Part shown: piece after piece, positions 6,202 to 12,386 of the stretch
Layout of the letters: each line of letters opens with the position of its first letter
How positions within the stretch are numbered: position 1 is the first letter of the stretch
NCBI GenBank assembly: GCA_022865555.1
Contig: JALHTD010000421.1
Span: 1 to 12,386, forward strand
Reading direction: 5' to 3'
From: Thermoanaerobaculaceae bacterium
Lineage (GTDB): Bacteria > Acidobacteriota > Thermoanaerobaculia > Thermoanaerobaculales > Thermoanaerobaculaceae
Length of the DNA stretch: 12,386 nt
The notes under the pieces: model-generated
What the model saw: only the letters and a program-made list of their open reading frames with translations
What the model was told of the DNA's origin: nothing
Database searches by the model: none
Position numbers and translations under genes: made by a program

Positions 6202-8781
6202 GTGAGCACGAAACGCACCCGCGCGAAGGAAACCCGGACGGTCGCCATCGAGATCGACCACCGCACGGTCAGGTGCGCGGAGGGCGTGCCGGTGCTCAGA
6301 GCGGCGGAGCTGAACGGCGTCTTCGTCCCGTCGCTCTGCTCACACAAGGACCTTTCGTCCTTCGGCGGATGCCGCCTTTGCGTGGTGGAGATCGCTGGGA
6401 TGCGCGGCTATCCGCTGGCGTGCAGTACGATCGTTCAGGAGGGCATGAAGATCCTCACGGACACCGCCACGCTGCGCGAGATGAGGCAGGAGATTCTTCA
6501 GCTCATCCTCAGCGAGCACCCTTCGAGCTGTCTGATGTGCGACGAGAAGGAGGCCTGCCGGGAGAGCGTGCACACGGTCCGAAAAGCCGGCGTGAGCACC
6601 GGGTGCCGATACTGCCCCAACGACGACCAGTGCGAACTCCAGACGCTCGCGGAGAGACTGGGCGTGACCGACATTCACTACCCTGTGTACTACCGCGGGT
6701 ACGAGCCGGAGCACGATGATCCGTTCTTCGACAGGGACTACAACATCTGCATCCTGTGCGGCCGCTGTGTGCGGATGTGCCAGGAGGTGCGCGGGACCTC
6801 CGTGCTGGCGTTCAAGTACAGGGGGTCGAAGACCCAGGTCGGTCCGGCGTTCGGCAGAAACCACGTGGAGGCGGGCTGCGAGTTCTGCGGTGCCTGCGTC
6901 GCCGTGTGTCCGACGGGCACGCTTGCGGAGAAGGCTTCCAAGTGGGACGGCAAGCCTGACGGATCAGAGGTCTCCACGTGTCCGTTCTGCACGCTCGGTT
7001 GCCAGATCGACGTTCATCACAAGGCCGGACGTCTTTCGAAGGTTCACGCGCACTTGGACCCCGAGATCAACGACGGACAGCTGTGCGTTCGCGGGGCGTT
7101 CTGTGTGCCTGAGGTTACGCACAATCACGGCCGAGCACGCAAGCCCATACTGAAGCGCGGCCGCTACTTCCGCGAGGTGAGCTGGCCCGAGGCGCTGGGA
7201 GAGGTAGCCTCCCGCCTCCAAGGCCTCAAGCCCGAAGAGATCCTGATGGTGGTCTCCCCCGACCTCACGAACGAAAGCCTCTACGCGGCACAGAAGTTCA
7301 TCCGTTCCTGTCTGAAGTCGAACAGCATCGACTCCACCGCGCGGTGGGCGTTGCCCGGCGGGCCCGGCGTGTGGGCCGACCTCTTCTCGCTGCCGATCTC
7401 GATCAAGAGCGTCGCCCACGCCGATTCGATCATCGCGGTCGGCCTCGATTCGAGGTTTTCGTTCTCCGTGGCCGGGGTGGAGATCCGGCGGGCCCTGAGA
7501 GAGGGGGCGACGCTCGTCACCATCGATGCTCGCCACTCCAACCTGGCTCGATATACCAAGCACTGGTTGCGGCCTCATCCTGGCACGGAGGGAAGCGTTC
7601 TTCGGGCCCTGACGGAGCGTCTCGTTGCCGGGGGCAGAGGGCACGTCTCACCGGCCGCCATCGACGAGACTGGCATCGACAAGTGGGCCTTCGAGAGGGC
7701 CGCGGAGGCTCTCGCCTCAGGCGAGAACCTCGCGGTGATCGTGGGCCCCACGGCGTTCGCTCTCGACGCGAACCTCGATCTTGCCAAGGCCCTCCTCCGG
7801 CTTGGCGGCCGGGAAACGACGACCGTGCTCCCTCTGTTTCAAGGTGCGAACACGAGAGGTGCCCTCGAGCTCGGCGTCTTGGGGGAGCTGCTCCCCGGGC
7901 TAGAGAGGGCAAAGGGTCGCCGCGTGTCACTAGCCGATCTGCTGGAGGGCCGGGCGAAACCGAAGGTTCTCTATCTCGTGGGGGAGTCGCCGTTCTTCGA
8001 GCGACCGGAGTGCGACTTCCTCATCGCTCAGGACATCTACCGGCCACCCTTCGAGGTGGACGCCTTCCTTCCAGCGGCGAGCTTTGCAGAGGCCGAAGGG
8101 ACGCTGACCAACGTCGAGGGCAGGGTTCAGCAACTCGTGAAGATCGAGGACCTGGCCGACGGCGCCGTCACGGGCTACGCGCGTCCGGACTGGTTCATTT
8201 TCGGCGCCCTGGCGGAGAAGCTCGGCCGGGCCGGGCCTCAGCCCAAGAACGCGGGACAGATCCTCAAGGAAATCGGCACGAAGGTGGCCGGGTTCCCGGC
8301 AAGCCCCGATCGGCGGCCGCGAAGACTCCAACTGAGCACGCGCATTCCCTGGGAGAAAGCCCGCAGCGATTACCGCGAACCGGGCGAGTATCGACTCATC
8401 CTCGAGCCCGGCGGGTTCCGGCATCGGGGGATCGACATGAGCCTCGCGGTCGAGGGGCTTTCGGAGCTGGCGCTCGAAGAGGGGTTCCGATTCCATCCCG
8501 ACGATCTCGACGAACTGGGGATCGGGAGCGGGGACAAGGTGGTCCTGGGCGTCAGCGACTTGGAGGTCTCAGGCCCTGCGAAGGCGGATCCGGATTGCCC
8601 CCGAGGCACGGTCTGGGTTTATCGCCCATTTGCCTATGGCGGGATCCCTCAACGCGCGAACCTCGCTCCGCTCTATCGCTTTGGGGCAAGTCTGTTCAAT
8701 GTGACCGTCTCTTGCCCCGGTGCGTCGCACGCCGAAGGAGCCGAACCGCAAGTGTCGGCGGGCGGCGGCGGTGAACCGTGA
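6202..8781 (+). CDS. NuoG/FdhA-like multi-cluster iron-sulfur protein with inactive molybdopterin domain
   Basis: From GTG 6202, one base after the nuoF stop and behind a GGGGG site, this is an 859-residue protein. Cluster sites in order are: plant-type [2Fe-2S] (C46, C57, C60, C74); NuoG-type His-ligated [4Fe-4S] (H106-x3-C110-x2-C113-x5-C119); an extra Cys group (C135-x2-C138-x5-C144); two ferredoxin [4Fe-4S] sites (C183/186/189/193 and C226/229/232/236); and the molybdopterin-family Fe4S site (C260, C263, C267, C295). The molybdopterin fold follows, with GTLTNVEGRVQ near 633-643 and a C-terminal dinucleotide-binding-like domain from about 728. At the formate dehydrogenase active-site position (pattern DHCAR-x-C/U-H) it reads DSTARWAL, so both the Mo-ligating Cys/Sec and the next His are lost. 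It should therefore wire electrons, like NuoG, and not oxidise formate. By neighbours it bridges the NuoEF pair with NfnAB or the hydrogenase. The upstream in-frame extension to 6139 overlaps nuoF and was rejected. Confidence 0.92.
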   Translation: MSTKRTRAKETRTVAIEIDHRTVRCAEGVPVLRAAELNGVFVPSLCSHKDLSSFGGCRLCVVEIAGMRGYPLACSTIVQEGMKILTDTATLREMRQEILQLILSEHPSSCLMCDEKEACRESVHTVRKAGVSTGCRYCPNDDQCELQTLAERLGVTDIHYPVYYRGYEPEHDDPFFDRDYNICILCGRCVRMCQEVRGTSVLAFKYRGSKTQVGPAFGRNHVEAGCEFCGACVAVCPTGTLAEKASKWDGKPDGSEVSTCPFCTLGCQIDVHHKAGRLSKVHAHLDPEINDGQLCVRGAFCVPEVTHNHGRARKPILKRGRYFREVSWPEALGEVASRLQGLKPEEILMVVSPDLTNESLYAAQKFIRSCLKSNSIDSTARWALPGGPGVWADLFSLPISIKSVAHADSIIAVGLDSRFSFSVAGVEIRRALREGATLVTIDARHSNLARYTKHWLRPHPGTEGSVLRALTERLVAGGRGHVSPAAIDETGIDKWAFERAAEALASGENLAVIVGPTAFALDANLDLAKALLRLGGRETTTVLPLFQGANTRGALELGVLGELLPGLERAKGRRVSLADLLEGRAKPKVLYLVGESPFFERPECDFLIAQDIYRPPFEVDAFLPAASFAEAEGTLTNVEGRVQQLVKIEDLADGAVTGYARPDWFIFGALAEKLGRAGPQPKNAGQILKEIGTKVAGFPASPDRRPRRLQLSTRIPWEKARSDYREPGEYRLILEPGGFRHRGIDMSLAVEGLSELALEEGFRFHPDDLDELGIGSGDKVVLGVSDLEVSGPAKADPDCPRGTVWVYRPFAYGGIPQRANLAPLYRFGASLFNVTVSCPGASHAEGAEPQVSAGGGGEP

Positions 8782-8790
8782 GGACGTGAC

Positions 8791-9624
8791 ATGTACCGAA
8801 TCGTCGAACGGCGCATGATCGTTCCGAACCTCCACGAGTTCACGGTGGAGGCGCCACAGGTCACGATGGCGGTGCGGCCGGGAAACTTCGTCATCCTGAG
8901 GGCGGATGAGACCGGGGAACGAGTGCCGCTCAGCGTAGCTGACTGGGACCCCGAGGCGGGTACGGTGACGTCCGTCTTCCTCCAGGTTGGCGGCTCGACG
9001 GCGAAGCTCGCGCGCCTCAAGGCCGGCGACTCGATCCCAACCTACGCGGGCCCCCTCGGCAAGGAAGCCGAGATCTCCAACTTTGGCACCGTTCTCTGCA
9101 TCGGGGGTTGCTACGGCATCGGGAGCATCTACCCGGTGGCTCGCGCGCTGCATGAGGCCGGCAACACCGTGTACACGCTCCTGGAGGGGCGAAGCCGGTA
9201 TCTCCTGTACTGGCAGGAGAAGTTCCGGCCCATTTCTACTCGGGTGATCGAACTCACCCGTGACGGCTCGGCCGGCTACAAGGGCCACATCTCACGCCTC
9301 CCTGAAATCCTCACGCTGGAGAAGATCAAGCCCGACCGCATCATTGTCAACGGATGCACGTTCCTGATGATGAGGACGTCGGGCGTGACCCGGGAGCTCG
9401 GGGTCAAGACGATCGTCAACATGAACCCGATCATGATCGACGGGACGGGGATGTGCGGGGTGTGCCGGTTGACCGTGGCCGGCAAGACGAAGTTCGCCTG
9501 CGTGGACGGTCCCGACTTCGACGGCCACGAGGTGGACTGGGAGGAGTTTCTCAAGAGGCGCGAAACCTACAACGTCGAGGAGGTTCAGCCTCTGCGCAGG
9601 AGCGGCTGCGCTTCGCACTACTGA
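8791..9624 (+). CDS. nfnA: NfnA-like FAD/[2Fe-2S] NAD(H)-binding subunit
   Basis: This 277-residue protein matches the small subunit of NADH-dependent reduced ferredoxin:NADP oxidoreductase (also annotated as sulfide dehydrogenase SudB, or related to the dihydroorotate dehydrogenase electron-transfer subunit PyrK). The N-terminal ferredoxin-reductase barrel carries the FAD motif ERVPLSVAD (43-51). The nucleotide-binding domain has VLCIGGCYGIGSIYPVARAL (101-120). The C-terminal signature DGTGMCGVCR (217-226) with C222, C225 and C237 forms the [2Fe-2S] site; the family often uses a non-Cys fourth ligand, and D217 is a candidate. Length fits NfnA (about 280). It begins nine bases after the NuoG-like stop, and the NfnB-like gene follows after 17 bases, the standard nfnAB order. 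In Nfn this subunit handles NAD(H) while NfnB holds the bifurcating FAD. A purely PyrK role is unlikely because no pyrD or pyr gene is nearby. Confidence 0.93.
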   Translation: MYRIVERRMIVPNLHEFTVEAPQVTMAVRPGNFVILRADETGERVPLSVADWDPEAGTVTSVFLQVGGSTAKLARLKAGDSIPTYAGPLGKEAEISNFGTVLCIGGCYGIGSIYPVARALHEAGNTVYTLLEGRSRYLLYWQEKFRPISTRVIELTRDGSAGYKGHISRLPEILTLEKIKPDRIIVNGCTFLMMRTSGVTRELGVKTIVNMNPIMIDGTGMCGVCRLTVAGKTKFACVDGPDFDGHEVDWEEFLKRRETYNVEEVQPLRRSGCASHY

Positions 9625-9641
9625 GGCTGGGAGGAGAGGCG

Positions 9642-11036
9642 GTGCCGGCCAAGCCCATCGATCCGAAGAAGCGGCCGATGCCGAAGCAGGAGCCGTTCGA
9701 ACGGATCAGGAACTTCGACGAGGTGGCTCTGGGATACACGCTCGATCTGGCGCACGAGGAGGCGTCCCGCTGCCTTGCGTGCAAGAAGCCGCGGTGCGTC
9801 GAGGGGTGTCCGGTGGGCATCGACATTCCCGCCTTCATCCAGTGCATGCTCGAAGCCGACTTCAGTGGGGGGATCAAGAAGATCAAGGAGAAGAATGCTC
9901 TGGCCGCTGTCTGCGGCCGTGTGTGCCCACAGGAGGAGCAGTGCGAGAAGGTCTGCGTGCTCGGAAACAAGCACGAGCCCATCGCCATCGGGCGGCTCGA
10001 GCGCTTCCTCGCCGACTGGGAAGCGGCGAGCGGCGCGATCGAGAAGCCCGACATCGGGCCCCCGAACGGTCGGAGAGTGGCAATCGTGGGCTCGGGCCCG
10101 GCCGGGATCACAGTGGCGAGCGACCTCGCCTTGCTGGGGTACGACGTGACGATCTTCGAGGCCCTTCACGAGGCGGGGGGCGTGCTGACCTACGGCATTC
10201 CCGAGTTCCGCCTCCCCAAGGCGGTCGTGCGGCGCGAGGTGGAGTACGTGAAGAGCCTCGGTGTGAAGCTCCATCTTGACTTCATCGTGGGGAAGACCAG
10301 GACGGTGGACGCCTTCCAAAAGGAGTACGACGCGATCTTCATCGGCGCGGGGGCGGGCCTGCCCTGGTTCATGGAGATCCCGGGCGAGAACCTGAACGGC
10401 GTTTTTTCGGCCAACGAGTATCTGACACGCTGCAACCTGATGAAAGGTTTCCTGTTTCCGGCGTACAACACGCCCCTGAAGAGGGCTTCCCATGTAGCGG
10501 TTTTCGGCGGCGGGAACGTGGCCATGGACGCGGCGCGCACGGCCCTGCGGCTGGGTGCCGACGAGGTTCACATCGTGTACCGCCGCAGTCGCAGCGAGCT
10601 GCCGGCCCGCTTGGAGGAGGTCGAGAACGCCGAGGAGGAAGGCGTCATTTTCGACTACCTCACGCTTCCGACCAAACTCATCGGCAACGAGAGGGGGTGG
10701 CTCACCGAGATCGAGTGCTTGAGGATGGAACTGGGCGAGCCGGACGAATCTGGCCGCCGCCGGCCTGTGCCGGTCAAGGGGTCGGAGTTTCTCATGAAGG
10801 TGGACGCCGCCGTGTGTGCGATCGGCAACAGCCCGAACCCGCTCATTGCCATGACCACCCCGGGTCTGTCCGTGGGCAAGAAGGGAAACGTGGTGGCGGA
10901 CGAGGAGACGGGCCAGACGTCGCGGGAGAGGGTGTGGGCCGGCGGCGACGTCGTCACCGGTGCCGCCACGGTGATCAGCGCGATGGGGGCGGCCAGAAAG
11001 GCCGCAAGGTCCATCCACGAGACGCTGTCGAAGTAG
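9642..11036 (+). CDS. nfnB: NfnB/GltD-like NADPH-dependent FAD iron-sulfur oxidoreductase
   Basis: This 464-residue protein matches NfnB and the GltD small subunit of glutamate synthase. Two N-terminal [4Fe-4S] sites are complete: C44-x2-C47-x4-C52-x3-C56 (ending CPVGIDIPAFI) and C91-x3-C95-x5-C101-x3-C105 (CGRVCPQEEQCEKVC). The FAD Rossmann motif is VAIVGSGPAGITVASDLA (146-163), the NADP-binding motif is GGGNVAMDAART (289-300), and the C-terminal FAD contact is WAGGDVVTGAATVISAMGA (432-450). GTG 9642 follows a long purine-rich GGGAGGAGAGG, so this start was preferred to a far upstream in-frame one inside nfnA. No glutamate synthase large subunit is adjacent, while NfnA is, so Nfn chemistry is favoured: NADH plus reduced ferredoxin with 2 NADP+ giving 2 NADPH, reversible with bifurcation at this subunit's FAD. 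In Stn transhydrogenases a similar GltD-like domain is fused to a NuoG-like one; here both exist on separate genes. Confidence 0.94.
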   Translation: MPAKPIDPKKRPMPKQEPFERIRNFDEVALGYTLDLAHEEASRCLACKKPRCVEGCPVGIDIPAFIQCMLEADFSGGIKKIKEKNALAAVCGRVCPQEEQCEKVCVLGNKHEPIAIGRLERFLADWEAASGAIEKPDIGPPNGRRVAIVGSGPAGITVASDLALLGYDVTIFEALHEAGGVLTYGIPEFRLPKAVVRREVEYVKSLGVKLHLDFIVGKTRTVDAFQKEYDAIFIGAGAGLPWFMEIPGENLNGVFSANEYLTRCNLMKGFLFPAYNTPLKRASHVAVFGGGNVAMDAARTALRLGADEVHIVYRRSRSELPARLEEVENAEEEGVIFDYLTLPTKLIGNERGWLTEIECLRMELGEPDESGRRRPVPVKGSEFLMKVDAAVCAIGNSPNPLIAMTTPGLSVGKKGNVVADEETGQTSRERVWAGGDVVTGAATVISAMGAARKAARSIHETLSK

Positions 11037-11052
11037 GCATGGAGCCGAGGGC

Positions 11053-11397
11053 ATGAGGCTAGACGCGATCCGGGACCTTCTCCAGTGTGAGGTGCTGGTG
11101 GGCGCACACCTCGCAGACCTCGAGGTGGACACGGCTATCGCCTCTGACGCCATGAGCGCCGTGCTGGCCTCTCCCCATCCTCGAGCGTTGATGGTCACCG
11201 GACTCGCGAACATCCAGTCGGTTCGAACGGCGTTGATCGCTTACGTCCCGGCCATCGTGTATGTGAGGGGTAGCCGCCCCGAGGAGGTGACGATCCGGTT
11301 GGCTCGTGAAAAGAACATCGTGTTGCTCTCGACTCCAATGGGGATGTTCGACAGCTGTGGCCTCTTGCATGGGCACGGCATCAAGGGCGCGACGTAG
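11053..11397 (+). CDS. DRTGG-domain-like protein (second copy)
   Basis: This 114-residue protein has the same plan as the protein encoded at 3468-3797: an N-terminal helix, EVDTAIASDAMSAVLAS (24-40), a strand ALMVTGLANIQSVRTA (45-60), PAIVYVRGSRPEEVTIRLA (66-84) and NIVLLSTPMGMFDSCGLL (88-105). The last segment, with C102, is typical of the DRTGG proteins placed directly before an HATPase gene and an [FeFe] hydrogenase gene in anaerobic bacteria. It is cytoplasmic with no visible catalytic motif. ATG 11053 is preceded by GGAG and GAGGG. The HATPase gene starts one base after the stop, indicating coupling. It diverged from the first copy enough that the two probably do different jobs. Product names such as 'HPr serine kinase' would mislead because only the N-terminal-like fold is present. 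A regulatory role is inferred from context. Confidence 0.87.
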   Translation: MRLDAIRDLLQCEVLVGAHLADLEVDTAIASDAMSAVLASPHPRALMVTGLANIQSVRTALIAYVPAIVYVRGSRPEEVTIRLAREKNIVLLSTPMGMFDSCGLLHGHGIKGAT

Positions 11398-11398
11398 C

Positions 11399-11836
11399 GT
11401 GACCGAGGAGCTTCTCAGAAGAACGTTCGAGGTCCTGGGGCGGGACTTCGAAAACGCCGGCGAGACCTCGACGGAGGTAACGGCAATTCTCAAGGATCTC
11501 GAGATCGACCCAGACATAATCCTGCGGGTTGGGATTGTTATGTTCGAGGCGGAAATGAACGTCGTGATGTATGCGAAAAAGGGCACCATGACGTTCATCC
11601 TGACGGACGAGGAGATCGCCGTGGACGTGGCCGACGAGGGACCGGGGATCCCGGACATCGATCTGGCCATGCAGCGAGGCTACTCGACCGCTTCCGACGA
11701 GATGCGCGAGATGGGATTCGGTTACGGCTTGGGGCTTCCGAACATCAAGAAGAACTCCGACGCGTTCGTCCTGGCATCTGAGGTGGGGAAGGGGACAAGG
11801 CTCCACTCCTCGATACGACTGGACTCCAATGGCTGA
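11399..11836 (+). CDS. RsbW/SpoIIAB-like HATPase (anti-sigma factor or kinase-type) protein
   Basis: This 145-residue GHKL ATPase-fold protein carries the N box FEAEMNVVMYA (49-59, with E50 and N54), the G1 box VADEGPGIPDIDLAM (77-91), the G2 box GFGYGLGLPNIKK (106-118) and the end motif GKGTRL (130-135). Size and single-domain form match RsbW/SpoIIAB-type anti-sigma factors and Ser/Thr kinases, not sensor histidine kinases, since no dimerisation His domain or transmembrane segment is present. GTG 11399 was chosen over the longer frame from 11306 because that stretch overlaps the DRTGG gene. Only a modest AGGG precedes it, fitting translational coupling. Its end overlaps the hydrogenase gene by 8 bases. 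It probably takes part in phosphorylation or partner-switch signalling linked to the hydrogenase-like protein. No anti-sigma antagonist or sigma factor is visible in the window. Confidence 0.88.
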   Translation: MTEELLRRTFEVLGRDFENAGETSTEVTAILKDLEIDPDIILRVGIVMFEAEMNVVMYAKKGTMTFILTDEEIAVDVADEGPGIPDIDLAMQRGYSTASDEMREMGFGYGLGLPNIKKNSDAFVLASEVGKGTRLHSSIRLDSNG

Positions 11837-12386
11837 GCTCACCCACGGATTCAAGATCGACGATGAGAAGTGCAGGGGTTGCCTCTCCTGTATGCGGGCC
11901 TGCCCGACTCACGCAATCCGGGTGAAAGGCAGGAAGGCAGGGTACAAGCCCGACCATTGCGTCGACTGCGGCGTCTGCCTGACGGCGTGTCCGTCGGGCG
12001 CCATTGGCGCGACAACATGGTCGGTGGAGGATCTCAACCGGTTCAAGTGCAAGGTGGCGGTGCCCTGTCCCGTGCTGTTTGGGCAGTTTCCTGCAGGGAT
12101 CACACCTTCAATGGTGGTCGAGGGCTTGCTCGCGCTCGGATTCGACGCGGTCTGGGACTTTGCGGTGGACATCGGCCTGGTCGCCCGCGCGATCAACGAG
12201 TACGTGGAGCGGTGGAAGGGGGCGACCCCACTGATCTCCATCTCCTGTCCAGTCGTGGTGCGCCTGGTCCAGGTGTCGTATCCGCACATGGTCGATCAGC
12301 TCATCCAGGTTCAGCTCCCCCGCGAGATCGCTGGCCGGGAGGCCAAACGCCGGTTCTCCGCGCGCCTTGGCGTTAGCGAAGACGAT
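11829..12386 (+). CDS. [FeFe]-hydrogenase large-subunit-like protein, divergent/sensory type (3' end outside window)
   Basis: Only the first 186 codons are present, and the frame is open to the window end. Residues 15-54 hold two ferredoxin [4Fe-4S] motifs, C15/18/21/25 and C44/47/50/54. A linker with C74 and C80 leads into the hydrogenase H-domain start: FKCKVAVPCPVLFGQFP (72-88), MVVEGLLALGFDAVWDFAVD (95-114) and PLISISCPVVVRLVQVSYP (134-152). The last is the first H-cluster motif. Canonical catalytic enzymes read TSCCP there; this one reads SISCP, keeping the Cys (C140) that would bind the cubane but replacing the proton-relay Cys with Ser. Short ferredoxin-first architecture, position after DRTGG and HATPase genes, and this substitution fit the putatively sensory [FeFe] hydrogenase groups (C/D), not a standard H2-producing HydA. 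ATG 11829 overlaps the HATPase stop. The second and third H-cluster motifs and any PAS or phosphatase domain lie beyond the window. Confidence 0.85.
   Translation, partial: MAELTHGFKIDDEKCRGCLSCMRACPTHAIRVKGRKAGYKPDHCVDCGVCLTACPSGAIGATTWSVEDLNRFKCKVAVPCPVLFGQFPAGITPSMVVEGLLALGFDAVWDFAVDIGLVARAINEYVERWKGATPLISISCPVVVRLVQVSYPHMVDQLIQVQLPREIAGREAKRRFSARLGVSEDD

Noticed and set aside
7344..8774. 476-codon + strand frame inside the NuoG-like gene
   Set aside because: It is extremely Arg/Gly/Pro-rich and frame-shifted against a frame with clear molybdopterin-family motifs; a shadow frame.
6202..8781. Active formate dehydrogenase, possibly a selenoprotein
   Set aside because: No in-frame TGA occurs, and the active-site Cys/Sec and His positions are Ala and Leu.
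3875..8781. Respiratory complex I (NuoEFG) module
   Set aside because: No membrane or quinone-binding Nuo subunits are present. NuoF carries extra ferredoxin domains, and the neighbours are Nfn and hydrogenase genes.
9354..9641. Upstream in-frame extension of the nfnB frame
   Set aside because: It overlaps nfnA, is Arg/Asp-rich, and the GTG at 9642 has a strong ribosome binding site and yields a protein of normal NfnB length.
9618..11213. Long minus-strand open frame (531 codons) opposite nfnB
   Set aside because: It is exactly antisense to a gene with intact FAD, NADP and cluster motifs. Its translation is Arg/His/Leu/Pro-rich with no family pattern, as expected of shadow frames in high-GC DNA.
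1..12386. CRISPR array, insertion sequence, tRNA or rRNA gene
   Set aside because: No regularly spaced repeats, transposase motifs, terminal repeats with target duplications, or recognisable tRNA/rRNA sequences were seen.

Overview
The window is high-GC bacterial DNA with every supported gene on the + strand. Two blocks stand out. Positions 1-2424 carry three envelope or secreted proteins: a small signal-peptide protein with a Thr-Pro tail, a signal-peptide protein with a coiled coil, and a LolA-like lipoprotein. From about 2760 to the window end there is one dense redox operon. Lipoproteins and signal peptides imply a Gram-negative-type envelope. Soluble NAD(P)/ferredoxin enzymes and a hydrogenase-like protein imply anaerobic or facultatively anaerobic life. 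The style recalls uncultured Acidobacteriota, Eisenbacteria or Planctomycetes-like genomes, but the phylum cannot be fixed from this sequence.

The redox operon follows an AT-richer stretch holding a good sigma70-type promoter (TTGACG-17-TATGGT, 2762-2790). Its order is: unknown Cys-rich (zinc-ribbon-like) protein; DRTGG-fold protein; NuoE/HydC-like [2Fe-2S] subunit; NuoF/HydB-like NAD(H) flavoprotein with extra ferredoxin domains; NuoG/FdhA-like iron-sulfur protein with a catalytically dead molybdopterin domain; NfnA-like flavoprotein; NfnB/GltD-like flavoprotein; second DRTGG-fold protein; RsbW-like HATPase; and an [FeFe]-hydrogenase-like protein cut by the window end. Gaps are 1-77 nt and two junctions overlap.

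The genes read as a redox hub. NuoE+NuoF resemble the flavin-based bifurcating core (HydBC) of electron-bifurcating hydrogenases and Stn transhydrogenases. The NuoG-like subunit offers a long iron-sulfur wire but no Mo active site. NfnA+NfnB are a full NADH/ferredoxin/NADPH transhydrogenase pair. The last three genes match a signalling-type set (DRTGG, anti-sigma-like ATPase, divergent [FeFe] hydrogenase) in which the usual H-cluster CCP motif reads SCP. The most interesting reading is an Stn-like NADH/NADPH/ferredoxin complex, with NuoG and GltD parts on separate genes, co-transcribed with a possible H2- or redox-sensing module. Biochemical function is inferred from families and context; no searches could be run.
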